Counted from the stretch's first letter, positions 9,470 to 17,996 are shown. The stretch is DNA of 44,651 nt from Anaeroglomus sp964550565 (GCA_964550565.1 CAZKAI010000024.1:1-44651); one strand, 5' to 3'. Notes: generated by a model from the sequence alone, not told the origin. Made by a program: numbers and translations.

Positions 9470-10813
9470 ATGAAAACTATAGAGATGAAGTTGAATCATG
9501 ACAAAAAAAACAAGTTTTCGGTATGGCAATTTCAGCACAGCGCGGGTTCCATTTGCCTGTTACTGGCGATGTTTATATTGACGAGATATCAGCCTGTTCT
9601 GGCACAAAATACAGCCGAATTAGTGATTCCCCATCAGACACATTTGGCCGAAGATCAGTTGAAGATATGGAATGACCCGGTTTTTCAAAGACAGTTTATC
9701 GATAGTTATATGGCCGAAACGGAAATCGAGCCGCGCGTGACAACCAGTGAACGCGACCAGATGCAGAAAGTGCTTGATTTGATTTCTTCCGATAAAATGG
9801 ATCAGGCTGTCGAGTTGCTCAAGAAAAGTCAGACCAAAGCAACCAGTGCAGTGTTTGATTTTACACTGGCCAACATTTACTTTCAGCAGGAAAAACTTGA
9901 ACAGGCCTCCGAATACTATCTGGCAGCCGTTGAAAAATATCCAAAGTTCCGTCGTGCATGGCGTAATTTAGGCCTGATTTATATCCGCCAAAACCAGTAC
10001 GACAAGGCCTTGCCTGCCCTGACTCGCGTCGTTTCCCTTGGCGGCGGGGATGCCATTACCTTTGGACTGCTTGGATTTGCGTATGCTTCAGTGGAGAATC
10101 ATCTCTCGGCCGAATCTGCTTATCGTATGGCGATTCTGCTGGACCCGGCAACCGTGGACTGGAAGATGGGGCTGGCACGCACTTTTTTCAAACAGGAACG
10201 CTTTGGCGAAGCTATCGCGGTATGTAATCAATTGATTGAAGCCCAACCCGACCGGGCGGATTTATGGCTCTTGCTGGCCAACGCCTATATCGGAATTAAT
10301 CAACCCGTGAAAGCTGCTGAAATCTATGAGTTGGTGGATCAGATGGGCCAGTCCACCCTGGCCAGTCTCAATATGCTGGGGGATATCTATATCAATGAGC
10401 AATTGTGTGAATTAGCTGTAAAATCATATATTCGTGCCCTTGACAAAAAACCGCAGGGCAATGCGGATCGATTTATTCGGTCCGCTAAAGTTCTGGCTGC
10501 TCGTGGGGCGAACAAGGAAAGCCAGAGGCTTATTGAAAAAATCGAAAAAAGTTACGGCGATACGGTTGGTGCCGAAGAACGCAAGGATATCCTGAAATTG
10601 CGAGCTCGTCTGGCTGTGGCCGAAGGAGCCGGGGATGAAGAAGTCAGGGTTCTTGAAGAAATTGTTTCCTTGGATCCGCTTGATGGGGAAGCCCTCATCC
10701 TGCTGGGACAAAACTATGCCCGAAAAGGAGATACGGAAAAGGCTGTGTTCTATTATGAACGCGCGGCCAGTATGGAGTCATTTGAAGCCGATGCCAGGAT
10801 TCGTCACGCCTAA
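9470..10813 (+). CDS. TPR protein closing the TonB operon, cut short by an in-frame stop
   Basis: 447 residues as written, starting at ATG 9470 with AAAGG nine bases upstream. An N-terminal hydrophobic segment (about residues 26-45, SICLLLAMFILTRYQPVLAQ) acts as a signal peptide or anchor, followed by roughly ten tetratricopeptide repeats (for example LANIYFQQEKLEQASEYYLA). A TPR protein as last gene of a DUF3450/TtpC/ExbB/ExbD/TonB cluster is the known order in gammaproteobacteria, where it is thought to support the Ton complex. The frame stops at TAA 10811-10813, but the same frame continues with an intact TPR for 41 codons to TAG 10939. The TAA replaces what would naturally be CAA (Gln) in IRHA-Q-LLVGNGKYDEAL. 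Either the gene is recently truncated or this is a sequence error. Confidence 0.85.
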   Translation: MKTIEMKLNHDKKNKFSVWQFQHSAGSICLLLAMFILTRYQPVLAQNTAELVIPHQTHLAEDQLKIWNDPVFQRQFIDSYMAETEIEPRVTTSERDQMQKVLDLISSDKMDQAVELLKKSQTKATSAVFDFTLANIYFQQEKLEQASEYYLAAVEKYPKFRRAWRNLGLIYIRQNQYDKALPALTRVVSLGGGDAITFGLLGFAYASVENHLSAESAYRMAILLDPATVDWKMGLARTFFKQERFGEAIAVCNQLIEAQPDRADLWLLLANAYIGINQPVKAAEIYELVDQMGQSTLASLNMLGDIYINEQLCELAVKSYIRALDKKPQGNADRFIRSAKVLAARGANKESQRLIEKIEKSYGDTVGAEERKDILKLRARLAVAEGAGDEEVRVLEEIVSLDPLDGEALILLGQNYARKGDTEKAVFYYERAASMESFEADARIRHA

Positions 10814-10939
10814 TTGCTGGTGGGAAATGGCAAATATGATGAAGCCTTGCCATTGTTACGACGTGCTCAGCAGCTTAATCCCCGGGAAAATATCCAGAAA
10901 TATCTCGAACAGGTCGAACGTGTGGCCAAGAGCCGGTAG
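10814..10939 (+). pseudogene. In-frame 3' remnant of the TPR gene
   Basis: Directly after the TAA at 10811-10813, the same frame encodes LLVGNGKYDEALPLLRRAQQ and then a charged helical end (QKYLEQVERVAKSR) before TAG 10937-10939. This completes the last TPR and gives a natural full length of 489 residues. Only one C-to-T change (CAA to TAA) separates the two parts. Confidence 0.8.
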
Positions 10940-11209
10940 AGCGAATAAAGAAATTACAAAGGGTTATGATAACACTATCTCCCTGGAAATGGACCAGATT
11001 TCAGAAATAGAGGTCAAACGATTCAACATCTTCCGAATAAACACTTGCTAACAGCCCTTCTTGATGATGCAATATTTACAACCACTCTACAACTGAAGAG
11101 GGTTTTATCTGTTTGTACTGTAAAAATAATATCTTGTAAGTAATTTAATTGTAATGAGTTATGATATCTTTCGAAGTCGCAGCCATTTTATATAACAGTT
11201 GCGTTATAA

Positions 11210-11440
11210 GGTCTGGCAGTTCACAGAGAAATCGCAAACCAAATGTCTATTATAGGCCAATCCCATTCGGACCCCTTGATTTTCCAGGACGCGGGCCGGA
11301 TTGAGCCGGTTTTTGCGGAAATGATTCTGACGACCGGCCAGAGCCTCGTGCTGCACAATGATGATACGGCTATGAAGCCAAGGAGAAGTATTATCGTTAT
11401 AATTAATCCGTGGATCAAACCTTACAGAGTCCACTGGTGA
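11210..11440 (+). pseudogene. Possible remnant of an IS66-like transposase
   Basis: In one frame the stretch reads ...DAGRIEPVFAEMILTTGQ followed by SLVLHNDDTAMK. The 'VLHNDDT' wording after a helix of the 'PVF.EMI' kind matches my recollection of the segment around the first catalytic Asp in planctomycete/deltaproteobacterial IS66-like transposases. The similarity appears to stop after AMK and no terminal inverted repeats were found, so it would be a scar only. Moderate to low certainty. Confidence 0.35.
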
Positions 11441-11915
11441 ACCGGTGGATTGACTGAATTCCATTTGACGCCTGAGTATTAATGTACGCAATTTCGATGT
11501 TTCAAAGAAGGCAACATGAATGCTCTAAATAAAGAGGGAATAAGGCCTGTTCTGCATATGGTTGGCCTCATGATGATATCCAGCAAGACGGGATTTTCCG
11601 CTTGAGTGGATGTCAAAATGTAATAATTTCGCTTATTACGCTTTTGGCAGCGGAAATCAATGGCAACATATCTGGGGAAAGATAAAGTTGATGATCTTTG
11701 AATTCTTCCTTGAAAATTGATTTATGGGGCAATTTGAACATAAATTTGATCTAAACTTTTATATTGTAATTTTTTTTCAAGTATTTGTCAGGATGTTTGG
11801 TTTGGTTTCGATTCACTCTATAGAGGTCAATATTTCCTTGTGATGAACACACTCGTAAACAATATGGCTTGTAATTAGTTGTGTAATATCCAGATATATT
11901 TTGGTTGAAAATTTG

Positions 11916-11946
11916 CTGTTTTTCGGGGGCGTAGCCTGAAAAACGG
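11916..11946 (+). promoter_or_regulatory. Stem-loop in the leader of the PEP-CTERM gene
   Basis: Bases 11918-11927 (gtttttcggg) pair with 11935-11944 (cctgaaaaac), with one G-U pair and a 7-base loop; the stem can extend two more pairs outwards. It ends about 20 bases before the GGAGG at 11966-11970. There is no T-tract after it, so it is not a typical terminator. It could be a leader element or mRNA-stabilising hairpin. Confidence 0.45.
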
Positions 11947-11978
11947 TTAATTGGATTATGTTTTTGGAGGCTGGAAAG

Positions 11979-12656
11979 ATGAAAAAGATGCTGGTTGGAT
12001 GTATTATTTACTGTTTAGTTGCTGTAAACGCTTTAGCGGGATTGATTACCTATGTTGACGCAGAACTGAACAATACCTACATTGGCGGTGCTACGGCAGA
12101 AAGCGGTGTTACTTATTCGACGGGCAGTACGGCAACGGATGGCAAGTGGCGTTGGCGTACGATGGCGCCTCAGAACGGAGCAGGCATATGGGAATCGGAT
12201 GCTGCGAATGTCTCCGGGGACGCCGAAACCACGCCGGATATTTCAGTAGATATGATTTTGCCGACCGCCGGTGTCTATGACCTGTATGTGCTTGCTTATA
12301 ACAACGCAAGCAACGCCGGTTGGTGGGACATTGCCTGCCGAGTCGGAGCAACGGGGGACTTTACCGTCTATAACAAGCTGTCCCCGGAGATAACCCTGGC
12401 TCAGGCCAGCGAGTTTGAGGCGGGCGTGGTGATCAATACCACCTCCAATCGCCATGTCAAGGTCCTGATCGGGCAGTATGTTGCCACCGCGGCCAATGAG
12501 ACAGTAACAGTTTACATCAATGGTTTTGATTCATGGAACGGGGTACAGCATGATCATCGGACGGTTTTTGACGGGATTGGTTATGCTATGGTGCCAGAGC
12601 CTACGACGCTGTTGATGTTGACTATGGGTGCTGTGATCTTCAGAAGAAGAAAATAA
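11979..12656 (+). CDS. PEP-CTERM surface protein, module family A
   Basis: 225 residues from ATG 11979, eight bases after GGAGG 11966-11970; an upstream ATG at 11958 has no such site. A signal peptide (about 1-20, ending NALAG) is followed by a single beta-rich module (about 21-200) and a PEP-CTERM tail: VPEP, a hydrophobic stretch (TTLLMLTMGAVIF) and RRRK. In known systems this tail is recognised by an exosortase, which attaches the protein to the envelope or extracellular matrix. The module is nearly identical to residues 21-200 of the next gene (shared wording GIWESDAANVSGDAETTPDI), including a 93-base stretch of identical DNA. The fold resembles a carbohydrate-binding jelly roll, by inference. 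Confidence 0.88.
   Translation: MKKMLVGCIIYCLVAVNALAGLITYVDAELNNTYIGGATAESGVTYSTGSTATDGKWRWRTMAPQNGAGIWESDAANVSGDAETTPDISVDMILPTAGVYDLYVLAYNNASNAGWWDIACRVGATGDFTVYNKLSPEITLAQASEFEAGVVINTTSNRHVKVLIGQYVATAANETVTVYINGFDSWNGVQHDHRTVFDGIGYAMVPEPTTLLMLTMGAVIFRRRK
12410..12502 (+). repeat. 93-base perfect repeat, copy 1
   Basis: Identical by eye to 13141-13233 in the next gene, in the same frame of the shared module. The flanks diverge at scattered positions. This points to recent duplication or gene conversion between the adjacent genes. Confidence 0.8.
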
Positions 12657-12715
12657 GAGCCTGGGTGTGTTGCCCTGCACTCTTCAATAATTCAATTTCT
12701 ACGGAGACCAATCTT

Positions 12716-15550
12716 ATGATTAAGAAGTTATTGTTTATCCTGCTGTTGGCGGCTTTTACCAGCAGTGCATTTGCTGCAATAACGTATGTGGATGCGGAGC
12801 TGACGAACACGAAGATCGACGGCATGGCCCCATCAAGTGCCACGTATTCGACAGGCAGCACGGGTACGGATGGCAAGTGGCGCTGGCGTACGATGGCGCC
12901 GCAGAACGGAGAAGGCATCTGGGAATCGGATGCGGCAAATGTCTCCGGGGACGCCGAAACTACGCCGGATATTTCGGTGGATGTGGTATTGCCGTCCCCT
13001 GGGGTGTATGACCTGTATGTGCTGTGCATGAACAACGCGACCAATACCGGCTACTGGGACATTGCCTGCCGGATCGGAGCCTCGGGAGACTTTGCCATCT
13101 ATAACAAACTGTCCCCGGAGATGACCCTGGCTCAGGCCGGCGAGTTTGAGGCGGGCGTGGTGATCAATACCACCTCCAATCGCCATGTCAAGGTCCTGAT
13201 CGGGCAGTATGTTGCCACCGCGGCCAATGAGACCGTAACGGTTTACATCAACGGTTTTGATTCCTGGAATGGTGTGACGCATGACCACCGTACGGTTCTT
13301 GACGGGATTGGCTATGAGAAAGTGTCCGATGCGACGTTTGCCTACAATCCCACTCCTGCGCATGGGGCAGTGGATGTGGCCGTGGATGTGACCTTAAGCT
13401 GGCTGACGGCTCCGGATCCGGAAACCGGGCTGGCTGATCCGAACGTCAAGGCCCATTATCTGTATTTGAGCAGCGGGAATCCTGCCGATCCGAATCTGTA
13501 CTTCACGGCGACGATCCCGGCGGTCGGCACCGGTGCCTCTTATGGTCCGCTGAGCCTGTCGTATGACAGCACCTGCCGGTGGCAGATCGAAGAGGCAATG
13601 GATAACGGCAAGGGCGGTTATTACGCGGCTGGCGAACCGAACAACGCGGCAGGGCCGGTCTGGACGTTTGAAACCCTCAAGTCGATGCCGGTTATTACCG
13701 GACATCCAGTCAATGTGAGTGTGTTTGCCGGAGCAATGGCCGAGTTTACTGTGGCGGCAACGAGCATATCGCCGATAAGCTATGAGTGGTTCAGTTCGGC
13801 GGATAACGCCAATAACACCCTGACCGACGATATATCGGTCCAGGGGCCTGGTTTACTGGCCGCTCTGACGCTGTCTGATGTGCAGGCAGCCAATGAGAAG
13901 TATTATTACTGCAAGGTCAGCAATGCTGCCGGCGGGGTGTATTCGGACCCGGCGGGTCTGGAAGTCAAGCGTCTGGTGGCCTATTATGCGTTTGAGAACA
14001 CGCTGGAAGATTCCAGCGGCCATGGCAATCACGGCACGGATCCCAACGGTTCGTCGTTTGCCGGCGGCGTGACCGGCGGGACCAGCGCTTTGGTTTTGGA
14101 TGCCAGCCAGCATCAGTATGTGGAGCTGCCGGCAGTGGCCTACCCGAAGGCGGGTTTGGGCGGCGGGATGGCTGCCGGGACGATTAGCCTGTGGGTTAAG
14201 CCGACACAGGCCGACAGGAGTGTCCTGATGTGCGGATTGGGAGAAGCCGGCAAGACCGGATTTGCCTTGTACAAGTACACGGATACGCAGGTCCAGATGT
14301 TCATCCGTAACGAGGCGGGTCAATCGGCTTCGCCCCAGGGCGGCACGGCGAACCTGGTCGCCAGCGGCTGGCATCATGTAGCGGCAACGTGGCAGAGTCA
14401 GGGCCAGGTCAAGGTGTATAGTGATGGAATCGAGGTGGCGTCGGCTTCCGGAATCACAGCTAATTTTGCCGATTGGCCGTACGGGGTGTTGCTGGGTGCG
14501 GGACGGACGATAGCGGACCGGCAAGTTCTGGAGAACTATTACAGCGGTGCGATGGATGAACTGAAGGTTTATAATTATGCCCTGGACAAATATGCGATTG
14601 CGGATAGTTATTATGCGGTAACGGGTCAGCGGGTCTGCATTAATGACTATGCCTCTCAGTTTGATTACAACCAGAACTGCATGGTCGATCTCGCAGATTT
14701 TGCAACTTTTGCCAGCCATTGGCTTGAGTGTGGTGTTTATCCGGATTGTTCTCCAAACACTTATGCACAGCCTTTGGTATATATTGGTACTGCATGGCTT
14801 GAAGGGCTTGAGGAACTGGCTGATCGCAGCCGGTGGAGTTATGTGGCAGACCGTGCAGGTCTGTGGGTTCATCCGCAGAACCAACAAGCTTCTCAGATGG
14901 CGGCGGCGGAAGTGGTTGCTGATCACCTTCTGCAAAAACATGGCATCCTGGAACGCAACGCACTTCCTACTGAGGCTGATATCCTGGCACGCTCAACATG
15001 GGCCAAAACCAATCTTGGTTTGAAGAAGAGTCTCGTTTTCTATTTTAACGGTGGCGTTAATTTTGCTGATGCCCTGTGGAATGCCCGCTCAAAATATGCT
15101 CAGTCTTTAGGGATGAAAACACTGATGGGCTTGGCTCCGCATCGGATCGATGATGCGGGCTGGTCAGATCCTTTCTGGGATACCGCACGGTTTGGTTTGG
15201 CGGATTTTGACGGTTATGCGTACGACGCCCCCCAAAAGCTGTATGTCACGGAGGCAGAATCGTATCGGCGTGCGGTCTGGGATCCTACACAATTCTGCCA
15301 TAGCAAGGGCAAGCCCACCGTTTATCTGCTCAGTTGCAATGTCCCGACCGCAAAGGACTTTTTTGAGTGGGGACAGCAGACGGTGATTGATCTTCATAAC
15401 CGTGGCCTGGATCCCATGATCTGGGGAATCGAAAATTATACGCGGGATTCAGTAGTTCCAATGACCCCGGAAATCAATCCGGATGGGACACCGGCCTATA
15501 CAGTTACAGGACTGGCGTATTGGATTTTTAAATATTATGAAAGTCAATAG
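12716..15550 (+). CDS. Large secreted protein: module A, Ig, LamG, dockerin-like motif and unknown C-terminal domain
   Basis: 944 residues from ATG 12716, about ten bases after a GGAG at 12703-12706. Signal peptide 1-20 (MIKKLLFILLLAAFTSSAFA). Then module A (about 21-203, near-copy of the preceding gene), a fibronectin-like stretch (205-320, starting TPAHGAVDVAVDVTLSW), an Ig-like domain (322-420, YYYCKVSNAAGG), a LamG/concanavalin-like domain (420-635, LEDSSGHGNHG to AMDELKVYNYALD), and a dockerin-like EF-hand stretch (639-675, DYNQNCMVDLADFATFASHW). In other proteins of this window that last motif is the C-terminus. Here about 265 further residues follow (680-944) with Trp-, Asp- and Tyr-rich segments (VFYFNGGVNFADALW, DPMIWGIENYTRDS) suggesting a TIM-barrel hydrolase-like domain I do not recognise. 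Confidence 0.85.
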   Translation: MIKKLLFILLLAAFTSSAFAAITYVDAELTNTKIDGMAPSSATYSTGSTGTDGKWRWRTMAPQNGEGIWESDAANVSGDAETTPDISVDVVLPSPGVYDLYVLCMNNATNTGYWDIACRIGASGDFAIYNKLSPEMTLAQAGEFEAGVVINTTSNRHVKVLIGQYVATAANETVTVYINGFDSWNGVTHDHRTVLDGIGYEKVSDATFAYNPTPAHGAVDVAVDVTLSWLTAPDPETGLADPNVKAHYLYLSSGNPADPNLYFTATIPAVGTGASYGPLSLSYDSTCRWQIEEAMDNGKGGYYAAGEPNNAAGPVWTFETLKSMPVITGHPVNVSVFAGAMAEFTVAATSISPISYEWFSSADNANNTLTDDISVQGPGLLAALTLSDVQAANEKYYYCKVSNAAGGVYSDPAGLEVKRLVAYYAFENTLEDSSGHGNHGTDPNGSSFAGGVTGGTSALVLDASQHQYVELPAVAYPKAGLGGGMAAGTISLWVKPTQADRSVLMCGLGEAGKTGFALYKYTDTQVQMFIRNEAGQSASPQGGTANLVASGWHHVAATWQSQGQVKVYSDGIEVASASGITANFADWPYGVLLGAGRTIADRQVLENYYSGAMDELKVYNYALDKYAIADSYYAVTGQRVCINDYASQFDYNQNCMVDLADFATFASHWLECGVYPDCSPNTYAQPLVYIGTAWLEGLEELADRSRWSYVADRAGLWVHPQNQQASQMAAAEVVADHLLQKHGILERNALPTEADILARSTWAKTNLGLKKSLVFYFNGGVNFADALWNARSKYAQSLGMKTLMGLAPHRIDDAGWSDPFWDTARFGLADFDGYAYDAPQKLYVTEAESYRRAVWDPTQFCHSKGKPTVYLLSCNVPTAKDFFEWGQQTVIDLHNRGLDPMIWGIENYTRDSVVPMTPEINPDGTPAYTVTGLAYWIFKYYESQ
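13141..13233 (+). repeat. 93-base perfect repeat, copy 2
   Basis: Matches 12410-12502 base for base, within the N-terminal module of the 944-residue protein. Confidence 0.8.
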
Positions 15551-15568
15551 GTCAAGAGGAATAGTCGG

Positions 15569-16936
15569 ATGTTAAATGGCTTGCTATGTGTATTATATAT
15601 CGCCTCCATTTCATTTTCTGCTTTTGCGGCGGCCGAGGTTGGAGAGAAGATAAGTTGGTTGGACAATGGCCAGATCCGTTTAGGTATTGATCTGAATCTT
15701 GGCGGTTCGATCACTTTCCTTGCCGATACCAAAAAAGGCGAAAATCTGATCAACAGCCATGACTGGGGTCGGCAGGTTCAGCTTTCATTTTATTCCGGGC
15801 CTAATCCGTATGTACCTGAAGGCAAGCAGGTGCATGCAGTCTGGAAAGGGCTCGGCTGGAACCCGATCCAGTCGGGTGACTGTTACAACAACCGTTCCCG
15901 GGTGACGTCCCATTCCAATGACGGCAACACTATAACTGTGCAATGTATTCCGATGATCTGGCCGCTGAATAACGTGCCGGGGGAGTGCGTCTTTGAATGC
16001 CGCTATATGCTCAAGGACCGGGCCGTCTGGATTTCAAGCCACCTGATCAACAACCGTTCGGATAAGACTGTTTATGCGGGCAGATCTCAGGAACTGCCGG
16101 CGGTGTATACCAACGGACCCTACCATCGCCTGATGACCTACACGGGAGACCGCCCGTTTACCGGCCAGTCGCTGGAGGAGATTCCCAAGCAGCAGCATCC
16201 CCCGGAGGGGATCCGCTGGGCCCGCTGGACTGCTACAGAAAACTGGGCCGCCCTGGTCAATGAGCAGGATTTCGGCCTGGGCGTCTGGAACGAAGGGGTG
16301 TATGCCTTTTGCGGCGGTTTTGCCTGCGGCCAGCCGGGGCAGGGCGGCCCGAAGGATGCGCCCACAGGCTATATCGCGCCGTTGCGAAAGGAAATCCTTG
16401 ACTGGAATATCGACTACGAATTCTCCTATGTGCTGATTGTTGATACCCTGGATAATATTCGACAATATGTATATGAACATGCCGCAAAAGACTTGTTGCC
16501 GCAGTATGACTTTTCCCGGGATCGACAGCACTGGATTTATCATCAAGCCCGCGATGCCGGCTGGCCGTTTCCAGGCTGCCTTGAAGTGCATGCTGATGGG
16601 AATGACCCTCAATGCCTAGGGCCGGAGTCTTTCTGGAAAGCCCAGCCGGATCATATACTCAAGATGACACTCTCTGCCCGTCGGATGACAGGGCCTAAGG
16701 TTTTCACCGGCCGTCTTTACTGGAAAACGCGGGATAAAAATCAGTTTTCAGAAGATCGCTGTCTGCCTGTTGAAATTATGGCTGACGAGGCGTATCGGGA
16801 CTATACCTTGGAAATCGGCAAACACACAGAGTATACGGGAATGATTACCGGTCTCCGATTTGATCCGTTCCATCAGGCACAGGCTGACGAATGGGTTCGG
16901 ATAAAAAATATTGTCATCGAAAGTCAAGACAAATGA
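15569..16936 (+). CDS. Secreted galactose-mutarotase-like protein, function unknown
   Basis: 455 residues from ATG 15569, with a GAGGA-type site about nine bases upstream. A signal peptide (about 1-20, ending SAFAAA) leads into a beta-rich region whose start (ISWLDNGQIRLGIDLNLGGS, then NLINSHDWGRQVQLSFY) has the wording of proteins with the galactose-mutarotase/aldose-epimerase super-sandwich fold found beside polysaccharide lyases. The last 120 residues (about 335-455) look like a separate beta-sandwich module (KVFTGRLYWKTRDKNQFSED). The gene follows the LamG protein by 18 bases, so the two are co-transcribed. A glycan-binding or lyase-like role is inference. It ends in a 4-base ATGA overlap with a broken pseudopilin gene. 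Confidence 0.7.
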   Translation: MLNGLLCVLYIASISFSAFAAAEVGEKISWLDNGQIRLGIDLNLGGSITFLADTKKGENLINSHDWGRQVQLSFYSGPNPYVPEGKQVHAVWKGLGWNPIQSGDCYNNRSRVTSHSNDGNTITVQCIPMIWPLNNVPGECVFECRYMLKDRAVWISSHLINNRSDKTVYAGRSQELPAVYTNGPYHRLMTYTGDRPFTGQSLEEIPKQQHPPEGIRWARWTATENWAALVNEQDFGLGVWNEGVYAFCGGFACGQPGQGGPKDAPTGYIAPLRKEILDWNIDYEFSYVLIVDTLDNIRQYVYEHAAKDLLPQYDFSRDRQHWIYHQARDAGWPFPGCLEVHADGNDPQCLGPESFWKAQPDHILKMTLSARRMTGPKVFTGRLYWKTRDKNQFSEDRCLPVEIMADEAYRDYTLEIGKHTEYTGMITGLRFDPFHQAQADEWVRIKNIVIESQDK

Positions 16937-17319
16937 AGCGGAATGCATTTACATGAATTGAACTGTTGTTGGTAATTGTCATTATTACACTGCTGCTGAG
17001 TATTGTGGTTCCTGGAAAGGTGGAAATACTGTCTTTAACCTCGACGCGGGTGGATGCTAAAGAATTGTTTTTTAAAGTGAATTGCCCCAAATCAATCCAG
17101 TTAACAATATACTCAACGGATCCTTGTGCCGAATAGAATGAGCCCAAGCCGGATACCTCAATCCTTGGTTTTACTCTCATTCTTGATGCTGGAGAGGCGA
17201 TTGGCATGGCGGTTATACGGACTCTCGAATCTGTGAATAAGAATGGCAAGATTCCGAAAATGGTTCCGCTTGAGACAGGGTCTGTGTTGAACCGGATTCC
17301 AGGCCGTCAGTGTAAATAA
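16933..17319 (+). pseudogene. Broken pseudopilin (type IV pilin-like) gene with two in-frame stops
   Basis: From ATG 16933 one frame runs to TAA 17317-17319, interrupted by TGA 16954-16956 and TAG 17134-17136. It starts MKRNAFT-stop-IELLLV, then IVIITLLLSIVVP, the hallmark of a prepilin N-terminus (FTLIELL...) with the Leu codon TTG changed to TGA. The remaining 100 codons look protein-like (for example DAGEAIGMAVIRTLESVNKN) but do not resemble the usual DUF1559 body, and the total is short for that family. Its start overlaps the stop of the previous gene, so it was once coupled to it. An intact relative lies at 43827-44627. Confidence 0.75.
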
Positions 17320-17347
17320 AACAGCGATATATGAAAGGTTCTTGCTC

Positions 17348-17841
17348 ATGAAACAATGGACAGAAAAATCTCCCCAATGTTACCTGTATATTGGTGTTTT
17401 GTTGGTCGGCGGTTTAGTTGCGCAGACCCCAGAAAACAAGAACATTATTCCTGATCGAGATACAAAGACGGTCACCTTGCTCAAAGAATGCGACACGGAT
17501 GAGATTTTGCGGATTGACCTGGATGGTGATAGCGATCCGGATATTCTGGAACGCTGGTGGAGCGGGAAGCGGGTCCGCTGGTTTGACGAGAATGACGACA
17601 TGACTTCCGATGCGGTCTGGGGAGACATGGTATCCGATGCGCTGCAGGTTGATTACAACGGGGACGGCTCTTACGACGGCCCCCGGGATTATAATGTCAA
17701 GTGGGCCGATACCGACGGCGACCGGATTCCCGACGTGCAGGTCTTCAACAGCAATCCAGTCAGTGATACAGACGTATTTGCCAATACGGGCGTTTACTAT
17801 GTCACAATTGACCCGGACAATACGGGCCTGCTGATGGACAT
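17348..17841 (+). CDS. N-terminal part of a large secreted Asp-rich/BNR propeller protein (broken by an artefactual gap)
   Basis: Starts at ATG 17348 with a short basic N-terminus and a hydrophobic segment (about residues 11-27, YLYIGVLLVGGLVAQ) acting as signal peptide. It continues with Asp-rich Ca-binding-like repeats (LDGDSDPDILE, DYNGDGSYDG, DTDGDRIPDV), similar to thrombospondin-type-3 or EF-hand loops. It runs into the N-gap at 17842. The 55 bases before the gap are repeated after it, and collapsing the overlap keeps the frame, so this and the 17942-20718 part form one gene of about 1071 residues. Confidence 0.8.
17787..17841 (+). repeat. 55-base contig-end overlap left of gap 1
   Basis: Identical to 17942-17996. 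It lies directly against 100 N (17842-17941). Most simply a k=55 assembly overlap that was scaffolded instead of merged. Confidence 0.9.
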
Positions 17842-17941
17842 NNNNNNNNNNNNNNNNNNNNNNNNNNNNNNNNNNNNNNNNNNNNNNNNNNNNNNNNNNN
17901 NNNNNNNNNNNNNNNNNNNNNNNNNNNNNNNNNNNNNNNNN
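17842..17941. other. Assembly gap 1 (100 N)
   Basis: Exactly 100 N between two copies of a 55-base sequence. Deleting 155 bases (one copy plus the N) restores a single open frame across the site. Confidence 0.95.
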
Positions 17942-17996
17942 CGGGCGTTTACTATGTCACAATTGACCCGGACAATACGGGCCTGCTGATGGACAT
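17942..17996 (+). repeat. 55-base contig-end overlap right of gap 1
   Basis: Same 55 bases as 17787-17841. Confidence 0.9.

Larger units (their letters stand above)
10940..11978. other. About 1 kb without an intact gene
   Basis: AT-rich sequence between the TonB operon and the surface-protein block. It contains a probable transposase scar (11210-11440) and, just before the next gene, a 12-bp stem-loop (11916-11946). No tRNA, CRISPR or intact reading frame is seen. Confidence 0.6.

Noticed and set aside
13853..14941. 362-codon open frame on the minus strand
   Set aside because: Shadow of the LamG/Ig-coding sequence; Arg/Ile-rich product without motifs.
10811..17136. Stop-codon reassignment, suggested by in-frame TAA, TGA and TAG
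   Set aside because: All three codons occur once each inside frames, and all three are used as normal stops in intact neighbours; a genetic-code change would not involve all three.
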